From Phaeobacter inhibens DSM 16374 (GTDB lineage: Bacteria; Pseudomonadota; Alphaproteobacteria; Rhodobacterales; Rhodobacteraceae): DNA of 64,000 nucleotides. Each line of letters opens with the position of its first letter. The stretch's first letter is position 1. This document shows, piece by piece, positions 54,023 to 63,841 of this stretch. Below the pieces are notes generated by a model. It had not been told where the DNA came from, ran no database searches, and was given only the letters and a program-made list of their open reading frames with translations. Where the stretch lies: positions 124,001 to 188,000 of the forward strand of contig NZ_KI421498.1 of the NCBI RefSeq assembly GCF_000473105.1, in the 5' to 3' direction. A program made the translations under genes and the position numbers.

Positions 54023-54655
54023 TCAAGGCTCGGCGCTGCCAACCACATGGTCCCCATCGATATCGCCAAGCGAGGAGAACAGTGCGGCAGTATTGCTGAC
54101 CCCCATCTTTTTCAGCAACCGCGCCCGGTGGACCTCCACTGTGCGATAGCTCAGACCGAGGCTTCGGGCGATTTCCTTGCTGGTCTTGCCCTCGCAGAGC
54201 AGGGAGTAAACTTCCCGTTCGCGCCGGGTTAGCGGCTGATAAGGGCGTGAGCGTGATAGGTCAGCGAAGCTCCAGACCGCGCGCGCCAGCGGATCCTCAG
54301 GGGTGAAACTGTGGCCACGCACCCGCACCCAGAACAGGCTGCCATCCTTGCGCCGCATGACCCGTTCATCCCAATAGGGGGCCCCTGTGCCCAAAGTATC
54401 GTCACCGCGGCTGCGGAGGTTCAAAAACTCCTCCTCAGAGGGGTAGAGAAAGGCAAACAGCTGGTCGAGAAGTTCCGCGCGGGGATAGCCGAAGATTTCG
54501 CAAAACCGCCGGTTGCAGTCCCTGAGCACCCGGTTTTCTGTGACGACGATTCCGACCGGCAGGAAGTCATAGGCCAGCCGCATCAAATCACGATTGGCAA
54601 AGAGCTGATCAAGTGTTTCGGGGCTGGGATGGGTCTGCGGGGGCTGGGCCGTCAT
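54023..54655 (-). CDS. PAS-domain LuxR-type transcriptional regulator
   Basis: The 210-residue protein has a PAS domain (LPVGIVVTENRVLRDCNRRF, FCEIFGYPRAELLDQ, RVMRRKDGSLFWVRVRGHSF) and a C-terminal LuxR helix-turn-helix (LTRREREVYSLLCEGKTSKE, IARSLGLSYRTVEVHRARLL). There is no receiver or autoinducer domain, so a small molecule or redox signal sensed by the PAS domain is likely. It is a single gene. Targets are not evident. Confidence 0.9.
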   Translation of the reverse strand: MTAQPPQTHPSPETLDQLFANRDLMRLAYDFLPVGIVVTENRVLRDCNRRFCEIFGYPRAELLDQLFAFLYPSEEEFLNLRSRGDDTLGTGAPYWDERVMRRKDGSLFWVRVRGHSFTPEDPLARAVWSFADLSRSRPYQPLTRREREVYSLLCEGKTSKEIARSLGLSYRTVEVHRARLLKKMGVSNTAALFSSLGDIDGDHVVGSAEP

Positions 54656-54799
54656 CTGATCCTGCTGGTGCTCCTCGGGTGGCCATAGGGGGGATCAAAC
54701 CCGCTGACGTGACATGAGTTGCGGGTGGTATGGCTGTTGTCGCGGGGACCTTAGCGGAGTGATGCCATCGTGAAAACCGGCTGCAGGACGCGTCGGTGA

Positions 54800-55681
54800 T
54801 CAGGACAGGTAGTAATCCACCGGCTGCAGTGGTGGTGGCGGCTCCTGTCCCAGTTTTGGGGCCAGTGTCCGCTCAACCGTGCGGCAGATCGCATCCAGCG
54901 GCAGGCTATTCACCGTTTCACCAAAGGGATGCGACAGCTCCTCGGTCACTTCGGCAAGACCAAAGAATACATAGGCCACAATGCCCACAAATATCGGTGT
55001 CAGCCAGCCCGCGCCGTCTATCAGCGCAAAGGGCAGCAACAGGCAGTAGAGATAGGTCGTGCGAAACACCAGCAGCGAATAGACATAGGGCAGCGGCGTG
55101 GTGGCGATGCGTTCACAGCCGGCCTGCGCCAGCGCGATGCTGGCCGTGCGTTCGGCCAGTGCCTTGCGGGCGAACCCATCGTCAGCACCAATGGCAACCG
55201 CTGCGGTGAGCGCATCCAATGCGGCGCAAGGGGCATGTGGTGATTCCGAAAAATCATCGCTTGCCCAGCGGATTGCGGGGGATGTGTCGGCTTCCTTGCG
55301 CAGATTGATGCGGTGCAGGTGCAGGAACCCAAGGGCGAGCCGCAGGATTTGCGCCCGCCTGTCAGGCTCCGCAACGAAGAGGTCGACTTCGCGGCTGAGG
55401 CTGCGCAGATCCGCTACCAGCTGGCCCCACAACCGCCGCCCTTCCCACCAGCGGTCATAGGCGGCGTTGTTGCGAAACCCCAGAAACAGCGAGAGCGCGA
55501 TGCCAAAAACCGCGAAAGGCGCCGCATTTGTGTGGGGCAGCCGCATGACGTTGGCGTCGATCCACAATACCAGCGCAGACAGGGCCGAAAGCCCGAGGAT
55601 CCGGGGCAGAATGCGGGGCAGGACGGAGCCGCGCACCGCAAACAGCAGCTGCATCAGTCCGGGTTTGTCACGAAGGATCAT
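54800..55681 (-). CDS. Bestrophin-like channel family protein
   Basis: This 293-residue membrane protein has the bacterial bestrophin (UPF0187/YneE) pattern: four hydrophobic segments, the conserved FLGFRNNAAYDRWWEGRRLW motif after the second helix, and a PLPYVYSLLVFRTTYLYCLL stretch. Bestrophins are pentameric ion channels; the bacterial Klebsiella homologue conducts cations. I chose the ATG at 55681 over an upstream frame. A PAS-LuxR regulator lies 144 bases downstream on the same strand. Confidence 0.87.
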   Translation of the reverse strand: MILRDKPGLMQLLFAVRGSVLPRILPRILGLSALSALVLWIDANVMRLPHTNAAPFAVFGIALSLFLGFRNNAAYDRWWEGRRLWGQLVADLRSLSREVDLFVAEPDRRAQILRLALGFLHLHRINLRKEADTSPAIRWASDDFSESPHAPCAALDALTAAVAIGADDGFARKALAERTASIALAQAGCERIATTPLPYVYSLLVFRTTYLYCLLLPFALIDGAGWLTPIFVGIVAYVFFGLAEVTEELSHPFGETVNSLPLDAICRTVERTLAPKLGQEPPPPLQPVDYYLS

Positions 55682-56096
55682 CGTCGGTGGGCTCCGAAGG
55701 AAGATGGGCGGGCGAGTACATGCTGGCGCGGGGCTGGCAGATTTCGGCGCCAATTTTTGGCGCATAAGAGGTCGGCGGCAGCTTAGACCGCAATCAGGTC
55801 GATGGCGGTGCCGAAAACGGCAGCTTACAGGCGTTCGCGGCGGTTTTCTGTCGGGTTTGCAGAGGCGAGATTAGGGGCGCGGGTGGTCTGGCCACGGCCG
55901 ACGCCTTGCAGTGTAGAGCGACCGGCGTTCTCCAGAGGAACGTTATCGGCAGAGCTGCTCGGATATTCGGGCGTTCAGAGATTCAGAGATCCGGTTGGCC
56001 GCGATGCCGCCGGGCGCTTTGCGCCCGGCCATGCCCAACTGTGTCGGGCAATCTTTGATTGATCGTGAACAGGCGGGAGGGCCTGCTGTGCGGGTT
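55682..56096. other. Intergenic region with a GC-rich palindrome
   Basis: No gene is supported in these 415 bases between the bestrophin-like gene and the end of purD. GGGCGCTTTGCGCCC near 56008-56025 is a short perfect hairpin without a T-run; it could weakly end the purD transcript. Confidence 0.4.
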
Positions 56097-57362
56097 CTAT
56101 TTCAGCGCGCGCCAGCCGATATCGCGACGGAAGAACCCTTGCGGCCAGTCGATGCCATCGACCATCGCATAGGCACGGTCACGGGCCTCTTGCAGGGTGT
56201 CGCCCCGCGCGGTCACATTCAGCACCCGGCCACCCACCGCCTGCATCTTGCCAGCTTCGGCCTTTGTGCCTGCATGGAATACCATATTGCTGCTGTCTTC
56301 AGGTAGGGCTTCCAGGCCTTTGATTTCAGATCCCTTTTCGTAGCTGCCAGGATAGCCTTCCGCTGCCATTACCACGGTGATGGCATGGTCGTCGGCCCAG
56401 TTCACCTGTGTTTCAGCCAGACGGCCTTCAGCGGCGGCCTGCATCAGATCCAGCGCTTGCGCACCGAGGCGCATCATCAGCACCTGACATTCCGGGTCGC
56501 CAAAGCGGACGTTGTATTCCACCAGCCGGGGCTGCCCGTCCTTGATCATCAGACCGGCATAAAGCACGCCCTGATAGGGCATGCCGCGCTCGGCCATCAC
56601 CCGCATGGTGGGCTTTACGATCTCTTCCATCGCTTTGGCCTCAATCTCCGCCGACAGCACCGGCGCGGGGGAATAGGCCCCCATGCCGCCGGTGTTCGGG
56701 CCGGTGTCGCCTTCGCCAACGCGCTTGTGATCCTGGGCGGAGCCGATGGCCAGCACATCTTCGCCGTCCACCAGCACAAACAGGGAGGCTTCTTCGCCCT
56801 CCATGAATTCCTCGATCACCACCTCGGCGCCGGCACCCCCAAAGGCACCGCCGAACATGTCGTCGATTGCCTCGATTGCCTCGGCTTCTGTCATGGCGAT
56901 GATCACGCCCTTGCCTGCGGCCAGACCGTCAGCCTTGACCACTGTGGGCGCGCCGTGGTTGCGCACATGCGCCTTGGCCGCTTCGGCGTCGGTGAAATGG
57001 CCGTAAACTGCGGTGGGGGCTTTTGCCGCGTCGCAGATTTCCTTGGTGAAACTCTTGGAGGCTTCGAGCTTTGCCGCGGCCTCAGACGGGCCGAAAACCA
57101 GAAGCCCGGCGTCGCGCAGCCGGTCCGCAACCCCAGCGGCAAGCGGCGCCTCGGGACCAATGATCACGAAATCGATGGCGTTTTCCTCGGCGAATGCGGC
57201 CACCGCGCCCCCATTGTCGATGTCGAGGGAGGCGCAATCGGCGATCTGGGCAATGCCGGCGTTGCCCGGTGCCACGATCAGTTTGTCGCATTTGGGGTTC
57301 TGCATCACTGCCCAGGCCAAAGCATGTTCGCGCCCGCCGCTGCCGAGGATAAGGATGTTCAT
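56097..57362 (-). CDS. purD: Phosphoribosylamine-glycine ligase
   Basis: A 421-residue GAR synthetase: N-terminal MNILILGSGGREHALAWAVM, the ATP-grasp core with VVKADGLAAGKGVIIAMTEA, EVVIEEFMEGEEASLFVLVD and LVEYNVRFGDPECQVLMMRL. It joins glycine to phosphoribosylamine in purine synthesis. It is divergent from xseA, with 144 bases between, an arrangement I recall from related genomes. Confidence 0.97.
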   Translation of the reverse strand: MNILILGSGGREHALAWAVMQNPKCDKLIVAPGNAGIAQIADCASLDIDNGGAVAAFAEENAIDFVIIGPEAPLAAGVADRLRDAGLLVFGPSEAAAKLEASKSFTKEICDAAKAPTAVYGHFTDAEAAKAHVRNHGAPTVVKADGLAAGKGVIIAMTEAEAIEAIDDMFGGAFGGAGAEVVIEEFMEGEEASLFVLVDGEDVLAIGSAQDHKRVGEGDTGPNTGGMGAYSPAPVLSAEIEAKAMEEIVKPTMRVMAERGMPYQGVLYAGLMIKDGQPRLVEYNVRFGDPECQVLMMRLGAQALDLMQAAAEGRLAETQVNWADDHAITVVMAAEGYPGSYEKGSEIKGLEALPEDSSNMVFHAGTKAEAGKMQAVGGRVLNVTARGDTLQEARDRAYAMVDGIDWPQGFFRRDIGWRALK

Positions 57363-57506
57363 TGATGCATTCTCCGATCTGCCTGAGCCCTGTGACTCCC
57401 CGGTGCCAGCCGGGGCTTGCCTTGCTTGCCGCGGGTTCTATGCTGCGCGGACTTTCAAAACAAGAACTCAGTAGGTGCCTTCGCGCCGCAGGAGAGCAGC
57501 CCCGCC

Positions 57507-59072
57507 ATGTCAGACCTGTTTGATGATCCAGCCCCATCCGACCGGCCCGGGCAGAATGCCCCCGAATTCACCGTTTCGGAGATCTCCGGCGAGGTGAAGC
57601 GTACGCTGGAGGGGACCTTCGGCCGCATTCGGGTAAAGGGCGAGGTGGGCCGGGTGTTCAAGGCGCGCTCCGGGCATCTCTATTACGATATCAAGGATGA
57701 TCGTTCAGTGCTGGCCTGCACCACGTGGAAAGGGCAGATCGCGAGCCTCTCCGTGGTGCCGGAAGAGGGGCTGGAGGTGGTTGTCACCGGTCGGCTGACA
57801 GCGTTCGGCGGGCAGTCGAAGTACAACATGAACGTCGATGAGGTCGCGGTGGCCGGGCAGGGCGCGCTGATGGCGCTCCTGGAAAAGCGCAAGAAGCAGC
57901 TGGAGGCCGAGGGCCTGTTTGCGCCCGAGCGTAAGAAACCGTTGCCGTATCTGCCGGAGATCATCGGGGTGGTGACCTCGCCCTCGGGGGCCGTGATCCG
58001 CGATATCCTGCACCGGCTGCGCGACCGTTTCCCGCGCAAGGTGCTGGTCTGGCCGGTAGCGGTGCAGGGCGCCAACTGCGCGCCGGAAGTGGCCCGCGCC
58101 ATCGAGGGGTTTAATCAGCTGACACCGGGGGGCGCGCTGCCACGGCCGGATCTGATCATTGTGGCCCGTGGCGGTGGCTCGATCGAGGATCTGTGGGGCT
58201 TTAACGAGGAAACCGTCGCCCGGGCTGTCGCGAACAGTCAGATTCCGCTGATCTCAGCCGTGGGGCATGAGACGGATACCACATTGATTGATTTTGTGTC
58301 CGACCGTCGCGCGCCGACCCCTACCGCTGCAGCGGAGCTGGCAGTGCCGGTGCGGCTGGAACTGCTGGGCTGGACTGAGAATCAGGGGGCGCGGCTGGTG
58401 CGCTCTGCCGGGCAAGCGGTGCAGCAGCGACGGCAGCGGCTGAACGATCTCGCGCGGGCTCTGCCAAAGCCCGATACGCTGTTGGAAACGCCACGCCAAC
58501 GGTTGGACCGGGTGTCTGAACGGCTGCCCGATGCGTTGATCCGGGGGGTGGAGCGTCGCCGCCTGCGGCTGAGCGAGGCCGCTGCGGCGCTCCGGCCCAG
58601 CACGCTGCGCCAACTGGTCGGTGCCCGTCAGGACCGGCTGCGCAATCTCTCGTCGCGGCTGACGTTGCGCCCGATCCAGCAGGATCTTGCCCGTCAACAT
58701 GATCGCATTGGCCAGCTGACGCAGCGGCTTGAGGCCGTGCAGACACAGCGGCTGGACCGACACCGGCAGCGGCTGGAGGCAACAGGTCGACAGCTGGAGA
58801 TCCTCAGCTACAAGGCCACGCTGGAGCGCGGCTACGCGGTGGTGCGCAGCGATGACGGTGTTATCACCCGCGCAGCAGAGGCGGCTACCCAGCCACGGTT
58901 GCGGATCGAATTTGCCGATGCAGAGATTGACGTGACGCCTGCGGAGGCAGGGGGCGGAGACGGGGTGACGCCGCCCGCAAAGGCACCCGGCGCGCCCAAA
59001 TCAGAAGGGTCCAAAGCAGTGAAACGCCCAAGCGGCAAGGCGCCGCCGGATGATCAGGGGTCGCTGTTCTAA
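57507..59072 (+). CDS. xseA: Exodeoxyribonuclease VII large subunit
   Basis: The 521-residue protein has the XseA N-terminal OB domain (FTVSEISGEVKRTLEGTFG, IRVKGEVGRVFKARSGHLYY) and the catalytic region with VVTSPSGAVIRDILHRLRDR, IIVARGGGSIEDLWGFNEE and SAVGHETDTTLIDFVSDRRA. A long coiled-coil of Arg/Gln-rich helices follows. With XseB it degrades single-stranded DNA to short oligonucleotides. The C-terminal 60 residues are Gly/Ala/Pro-rich. AGGAGAG lies before the ATG at 57507; xseB is not in the window. Confidence 0.95.
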   Translation: MSDLFDDPAPSDRPGQNAPEFTVSEISGEVKRTLEGTFGRIRVKGEVGRVFKARSGHLYYDIKDDRSVLACTTWKGQIASLSVVPEEGLEVVVTGRLTAFGGQSKYNMNVDEVAVAGQGALMALLEKRKKQLEAEGLFAPERKKPLPYLPEIIGVVTSPSGAVIRDILHRLRDRFPRKVLVWPVAVQGANCAPEVARAIEGFNQLTPGGALPRPDLIIVARGGGSIEDLWGFNEETVARAVANSQIPLISAVGHETDTTLIDFVSDRRAPTPTAAAELAVPVRLELLGWTENQGARLVRSAGQAVQQRRQRLNDLARALPKPDTLLETPRQRLDRVSERLPDALIRGVERRRLRLSEAAAALRPSTLRQLVGARQDRLRNLSSRLTLRPIQQDLARQHDRIGQLTQRLEAVQTQRLDRHRQRLEATGRQLEILSYKATLERGYAVVRSDDGVITRAAEAATQPRLRIEFADAEIDVTPAEAGGGDGVTPPAKAPGAPKSEGSKAVKRPSGKAPPDDQGSLF

Positions 59073-59149
59073 ACCTGTAGCGCAGCTGAGGTGACGCGGA
59101 AGCACCTACGTCGATGCGGTTGCGGGTCAGGGGTGTGCGTCGATGCCTG

Positions 59150-59563
59150 TCAGACGCCGATCTTGGGACCAAGGCAGAGCATGTCCTCGCCAAGGTCTTC
59201 GGCCTCATAGAGCTCGGTGGCCTCCGGGTCGCCGTCGAACTGCGCAATCAGCCCGTCCTCGCCGATTGAGAACTGCCAGCACTGCGGCGTGCCGATTTCA
59301 TCGTAGACAAAGCAGATCTGATCCGCCTCGGGGTACCATTCGCCATCCTGACATTGACCATCCAGAAACGACCAGATCACCCGGCGGTTTGGCAGATAAC
59401 GTTCAACCCCATAGGGCACGCCGTCGAAGCCGTAGAACAATGTACGGCCCTGGGTGTAGCGGTCGAACTGATCGGCAGTAAGCGGCGCGCCCGCCCAGAC
59501 GGGGCGGCCCTCGGACATAGCGCCACAGAGCGCCGTCAATAGAATCAAGCAGGGCAGTCGCAT
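59150..59563 (-). CDS. Secreted protein of unknown function
   Basis: A 137-residue protein with a signal peptide (MRLPCLILLTALCGAMSEG region), then a domain with FYGFDGVPYGVERYLPNRRV, IWSFLDGQCQDGEWYPEADQ and ICFVYDEIGTPQCWQFSIGE. The mature part has cysteines in GQCQDG, QICFVY, QCWQF and DMLCLG, which can form two disulphides. Similar small secreted proteins occur in Roseobacters. The ATG at 59563 is chosen since it starts the signal peptide. Confidence 0.75.
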   Translation of the reverse strand: MRLPCLILLTALCGAMSEGRPVWAGAPLTADQFDRYTQGRTLFYGFDGVPYGVERYLPNRRVIWSFLDGQCQDGEWYPEADQICFVYDEIGTPQCWQFSIGEDGLIAQFDGDPEATELYEAEDLGEDMLCLGPKIGV

Positions 59564-59791
59564 ACGGCAACTGTGCCAGAGGGCTGCGGCTCTGGCCAAT
59601 GTTTCCGTGAACCATGTCCGGCGAAAGTACAGGGCCTGTTCGACGGCCGGCTTTGCGACTGGCTTGCGCGGCGTCACCTTTGACCGGTGGCGGAGAGGCA
59701 GGCAACATCAGTCAGATACCGGCCAATTTAAGGCACGGCACGCAATGCAAGCACCGGCGCAGACCGCAGCTGCAACGAAGGGGAGAGCGAC

Positions 59792-60469
59792 ATGCCAGAT
59801 TTTGGAAGCAGCCCGGTCGGGGATGTGTTGATTTTGGCGGCGGCGCTCTCGGCGCTCTTGTATCTCGGCCTGACTGCGCGACCTCCCACAGCGCTGCGCA
59901 GCGTGACCAAAACGCTGGCGGTGCTTTTGCTGACCGTTGCCGCATGGCTGGGGGGAGGGCCGCTGCTGCTGACCCTGGCGCTTGGCCTCTGCGCGGTTGG
60001 TGATTTCTGCCTGTCGCGCGACGGGGAAAGCGCGTTCATGGCTGGGGTGGGCGCCTTTGCGGCTGGCCATCTCGTCTATATTTTTCTGTTCCTCGGTCAG
60101 GAGAGCAGTGATCTCGCAAGGTTGGTCCAGCTGCCGCAACTGGTTGGCGTGCTGGTGCTGGCTGTGGCCGGGCTTGCCATGGCACGGCTGCTGGCGCCGC
60201 GGGCCGGTGCATTGAAGGGGCCAGTGCTGGCCTATGTGCCGATCATTCTGGGCATGGGGCTGGCGGCGCTGACCTTGCCGCTGGGCCTTGGGCTGACGGG
60301 TCTGGCGCTGGTGCTGCCGGCGGCAGTGGCCTTCATGGCCTCTGATATTGTGCTCGCGTTTGAGACCTTTGTGTTGGGCGAAGATCACCCGGCGCGGCGG
60401 ATCACGCCTTATGTGGTCTGGCCGCTTTACTGGGGGGCGCAGGCGGGGTTTCTGCTGGCGTTTCTCTAG
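59792..60469 (+). CDS. Lysoplasmalogenase-like membrane protein (YhhN family)
   Basis: The 225-residue protein has about eight membrane helices and the YhhN/TMEM86 patterns LALGLCAVGDFCLSRDGESA (GDxxL) and FMASDIVLAFETFV (SDxxLA), ending VVWPLYWGAQAGFLLAFL. Characterised members hydrolyse the vinyl-ether bond of lysoplasmalogen; in bacteria without plasmalogens the substrate is unclear. GGGGAGAG lies before the ATG. It is followed by ftsY on the same strand. Confidence 0.87.
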   Translation: MPDFGSSPVGDVLILAAALSALLYLGLTARPPTALRSVTKTLAVLLLTVAAWLGGGPLLLTLALGLCAVGDFCLSRDGESAFMAGVGAFAAGHLVYIFLFLGQESSDLARLVQLPQLVGVLVLAVAGLAMARLLAPRAGALKGPVLAYVPIILGMGLAALTLPLGLGLTGLALVLPAAVAFMASDIVLAFETFVLGEDHPARRITPYVVWPLYWGAQAGFLLAFL

Positions 60470-60580
60470 GTCGGGACCGGATTTTCATTGGTTGAGGTGG
60501 CGAGGTGCTTTGCACTTGCCGCAAAACCGCATTAGGTGTCCGCGTAACAACTCGCACCGACCCAATATGCGGAGACCGAC

Positions 60581-61864
60581 ATGGCGTTTTTCTCAAAACT
60601 GAAGGACCGGCTGTTCAAGTCGTCGAACAAGCTTGAGGAAGGGCTGGATGCCATCGTTGAGGAGGGCGCAGAGGATGCCGCCCCACAACAGTCCGTACCG
60701 GAAAAGACGCCCGAGGTGCCGCCGTCCACACCGCCGGTCGAGGTCCCAGCTGAACAGCCTGTTGAGGCACCAAAGGCCCCACCTGTGGAGGTGCCGTCTG
60801 AAGCGCCGTCTGAGATCCCCGTAGATGCCCCTGCTGAGATCCCGGCCCAGACGCACGAACAATCGCCCCGCCCGGCGGAACCCATGACGAAACCGGCGGA
60901 GCCCGTGACGAAACCGGCGGAGCCGATGGCGAAACCATCGATCAAGCCGACGGCCGCGCCTAACCCAACTCCGGCAACGCCTGGGCTCTTGGGGCGTCTG
61001 ATGGGGCGCGGCAAAGCGGATGAGCCGCGCCGGGCGCTGGATGATGACATGCTGGAGCAGCTGGAGGACCTTCTGGTCGGGGCAGATATGGGCGTTGATA
61101 CCGCGCTGCGTGTCACCGCCAATATGGCTGAGGGTCGATTTGGCAAACGGCTGTCCACCCGCGAGATCAAGGAACTGCTGGCCGCAGAAGTTTCCCGGAT
61201 CATGGAGCCGGTGGCCCGCCCGATGCCGATCTATGCAAAACGGCCGCAGGTGGTGCTGGTGGTGGGGGTTAACGGCTCCGGTAAGACCACCACGATCGGT
61301 AAGCTTGCCAGCCAGTTTAAGGCCGTGGGCAAGAAGGTGGTGATTGCGGCTGGCGACACCTTCCGCGCGGCAGCAGTGGAGCAGCTGCAGGTCTGGGGAG
61401 ATCGCGCGGGCGTACCGGTCCTGACCGCACCGGAAGGGTCTGATCCGGCCAGCCTGGCTTTCGATGCGATGACCCGCGCGCAGGAAGAGGGCGCGGATCT
61501 GTTGATGATCGATACTGCTGGCCGCCTGCAAAACCGCGCCGACCTGATGGAAGAGCTGGCAAAAATCGTGCGGGTGATCCAGAAAAAAGACCCCAGCGCG
61601 CCACATAATACGCTTTTGGTTCTGGATGCCACCACCGGGCAAAACGCGTTGAACCAGGTCGATACCTTCCAGAAATTGGCGGATGTGTCGGGGCTGGTGA
61701 TGACCAAACTGGACGGCACGGCCAAGGGGGGCGTTCTGGTGGCGCTGGCAGACCGCTTTGGCCTGCCAATCCATGCCATTGGCGTGGGTGAGCAGATCGA
61801 CGATCTGGCTCCCTTCGATCCCGAAGACTTCGCCGCCGCACTAACGGGTCTGGAGAAATCCTGA
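60581..61864 (+). CDS. ftsY: Signal recognition particle receptor FtsY
   Basis: The 427-residue protein has an acidic Pro/Glu-rich N-terminal A domain of about 140 residues, then the NG GTPase: VVGVNGSGKTTTIGKLASQF (P-loop), AGDTFRAAAVEQLQVW, LMIDTAGRLQNRADLMEEL, VLDATTGQNALNQVDTF and LTKLDGTAKGG-like TKLDGTAKGGVLVALA. It brings ribosome-SRP complexes to the Sec translocon. The A domain contains a short repeat (KPAEPMTKPAEPVTKPAEPM). CGGAG lies before the ATG. Confidence 0.97.
   Translation: MAFFSKLKDRLFKSSNKLEEGLDAIVEEGAEDAAPQQSVPEKTPEVPPSTPPVEVPAEQPVEAPKAPPVEVPSEAPSEIPVDAPAEIPAQTHEQSPRPAEPMTKPAEPVTKPAEPMAKPSIKPTAAPNPTPATPGLLGRLMGRGKADEPRRALDDDMLEQLEDLLVGADMGVDTALRVTANMAEGRFGKRLSTREIKELLAAEVSRIMEPVARPMPIYAKRPQVVLVVGVNGSGKTTTIGKLASQFKAVGKKVVIAAGDTFRAAAVEQLQVWGDRAGVPVLTAPEGSDPASLAFDAMTRAQEEGADLLMIDTAGRLQNRADLMEELAKIVRVIQKKDPSAPHNTLLVLDATTGQNALNQVDTFQKLADVSGLVMTKLDGTAKGGVLVALADRFGLPIHAIGVGEQIDDLAPFDPEDFAAALTGLEKS
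60880..60942 (+). repeat. Short in-frame tandem repeat in ftsY
   Basis: An 18-base unit, acgaaaccggcggagccc with small changes, occurs about three times in a row and encodes TKPAEP/MTKPAEPV. It lies in the disordered acidic domain, where length change is tolerated. Confidence 0.8.
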
Positions 61865-61960
61865 TCCCCAATCTGTGATGGCATCTTCTGGCTGAAAATA
61901 TCCTCGGGGGTCGGGGGGGGAACCCGCCCGACCTCTCGTCATTGTACAAAGGTTGTTTGT

Positions 61961-62863
61961 TTGAGCGATTGGCTGATCTCGCTGGAGGGCACGGAGGCGG
62001 GGCATCATGCCGCGTTGGTGCTCGCAGTGCTTGCGGCGGTGCTGCACGCGGTGTTTGGCGCTTTGCAAAAGGGGCGATACGATCCCTGGCTGTCGCGCGG
62101 GGCAATTGATTTTTCCTACGGGATGATGGCGATGCCATTGGCGCTGTTCGTGGTGCCCTGGCCGGAACCACATATGTGGCCAATCTTTGCGGCCGTCTGG
62201 GGGATCCATATGCTCTACAAGATCCTGCAGGGGCTGGCTTACAGTAAGGGCAGCTATACTGTGGTCTATCCAGTGGTGCGCGGCACCGGGCCGCTGTTCA
62301 CAGTGATTGGCGCCACGGTGCTGTTCGATGAGCGGTTTACGGCGGTACAGTGGCTGGGGGTTGCTGTCTTGCTGGCAGGTATCTTTGGTCTGGCGCTCTA
62401 CAACTTCCGCAATCTGACCAGCAATCGCGAGACACTTGGCAGTGCGTTGGCACTGGCTGTGGCCACCGGTGTCTTCGTGGCGCTTTATACCACTTATGAT
62501 GCCTATGGCATCCGGGCGACTGCGGATCCTTTCACCTTTCTGGCGTGGTTTTTCTTCATCGATGGGCTGGCGATGCCGCCCTATGCCTACATGCGTTGGC
62601 GCGCGATGGTGCCACGCCCTGACCCGGGCCCCTTGATGGCCAAGGGGCTGCTCGGAGGTGTGATCGCCTTCGGTTCCTTTGGGGCGGTGATGCTGGCCAC
62701 GCGGCTGGACAAGGTGGGCGAAGCGGCGGTGTTGCGCGAGACATCGACCGTGTTTGCGGCCCTGATTGGCTGGCTGGTCCTGAAAGAGACGGTCGGTCCG
62801 CGCCGGATTGCGCTGATGGCTTTGATCGCGCTGGGGGCCGTGATAGTGGAGATGGGCGGCTGA
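61961..62863 (+). CDS. EamA-family (DMT) transporter
   Basis: A 300-residue inner-membrane protein with about nine or ten helices. Segments include LVLAVLAAVLHAVFGALQKG, YTVVYPVVRGTGPLFTVIGA and FGSFGAVMLATRLDKVGEAA, typical of EamA repeats. The start is TTG at 61961 with no strong ribosome site (aaaggttgtttg), so an internal start is possible. It follows ftsY by about 100 bases. Substrate unknown. Confidence 0.83.
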   Translation: MSDWLISLEGTEAGHHAALVLAVLAAVLHAVFGALQKGRYDPWLSRGAIDFSYGMMAMPLALFVVPWPEPHMWPIFAAVWGIHMLYKILQGLAYSKGSYTVVYPVVRGTGPLFTVIGATVLFDERFTAVQWLGVAVLLAGIFGLALYNFRNLTSNRETLGSALALAVATGVFVALYTTYDAYGIRATADPFTFLAWFFFIDGLAMPPYAYMRWRAMVPRPDPGPLMAKGLLGGVIAFGSFGAVMLATRLDKVGEAAVLRETSTVFAALIGWLVLKETVGPRRIALMALIALGAVIVEMGG

Positions 62864-62986
62864 TCCGCTGGCCCTTCACCACCCTATGATGATCCGACAG
62901 GTTGAAGACCAGAGGCAGGCAACCCAGATTTCGCAGAACAGACCGCGACCGCTGATCACGCACGGGCGCAACAGGCAGGAGATCCC

Positions 62987-63601
62987 ATGGCGGGCAAACC
63001 CATCAACCCAACCCTGAAACTGGCGCTGGAATACGGCCCGCTTGTTGCGTTCTTCGCAGGCTATCTGTGGTTGCGCGACGAGATGTTTGTGATTGGTGGC
63101 GAAGAGTACCGGGGGTTTATTATTGCCACCGCAGGCTTCATCCCGCTGATGATCCTCTCAAGTCTGGCGCTGTGGCGGCTCACCGGACATATCTCCAAGA
63201 TGCAGGTCGGCACGCTGATTATCGTGGTGCTGTTTGGCGGGCTGTCTGTCTGGTTCAATGATGAACGGTTTTTCAAGATGAAGCCAACGATCCTCTATGT
63301 GCTGCTGGGCGGTGCCTTGGCGATCGGTCTGATGCGGGGCGAAAGCTATCTTAAGGTGGCAATGGATGAGTTGATGCCGCTGCAGGATGCCGGCTGGATG
63401 ATCCTGACCCGGCGGCTGTGTTATTTCTTCTTTGCCCTGGCGGTGACCAATGAGCTGGTCTGGCGCAGCCTGAGCGAGGAAACCTGGGTCTATTTTAAGA
63501 CGTTTGGCCTGTCGTTGGCGATGTTTGCCTTCTTTATGACCCAGGCGCGGGTGTTTCAGGCCTATGCGCTGCCGGATGCAGAGGTCGATGAGGCCGAGTG
63601 A
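62987..63601 (+). CDS. ispZ: Inner membrane septation protein (YciB/IspZ)
   Basis: The 204-residue protein has six or so helices and the IspZ patterns NPTLKLALEYGPLVAFFAGY, ISKMQVGTLIIVVLFGGLSV and FNDERFFKMKPTILYVLLGG, and ends with AMFAFFMTQARVFQAYALPD. YciB is involved in cell envelope synthesis and septation. GGAGATCCC lies before the ATG. It is 123 bases after the transporter on the same strand. Confidence 0.93.
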   Translation: MAGKPINPTLKLALEYGPLVAFFAGYLWLRDEMFVIGGEEYRGFIIATAGFIPLMILSSLALWRLTGHISKMQVGTLIIVVLFGGLSVWFNDERFFKMKPTILYVLLGGALAIGLMRGESYLKVAMDELMPLQDAGWMILTRRLCYFFFALAVTNELVWRSLSEETWVYFKTFGLSLAMFAFFMTQARVFQAYALPDAEVDEAE

Positions 63602-63772
63602 GCGGGGCGTGCTGGTTTTCTAAGGACCACTGGGATGTCGGATGTCGCAGGCTTCTCGTCGTCTTTGAATTTAGGTCACGCGGGTGTGATGTAACACCGG
63701 GAACTGAAGGGCGCGCAGCGCCGCTGCAGACTTGACCAAACGGCGGTTTCGGCTTATCCGGAGCTTACATAT

Positions 63773-63827
63773 CGTGGCGATTTGTTACCGGATTGCGGGC
63801 CACGTAAAACAATCCCGCTAAAGAGGT
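63773..63827 (+). promoter_or_regulatory. SAM-II riboswitch aptamer in front of metZ
   Basis: P1 forms from CGTGGC (63773-63778) and GCCACG (63799-63804). The loop holds GATTTGTTACCGGATTGC, the SAM-II signature, and GCGGG (63795-63799) can pair with CCCGC (63814-63818) as the pseudoknot. The conserved GCTAAAGAGG tail follows. SAM-II aptamers are known in alphaproteobacteria before methionine genes and repress when SAM is high. Here it lies about 75 bases before the metZ start. Confidence 0.88.
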
Positions 63828-63841
63828 CAGGATGTGAAGGA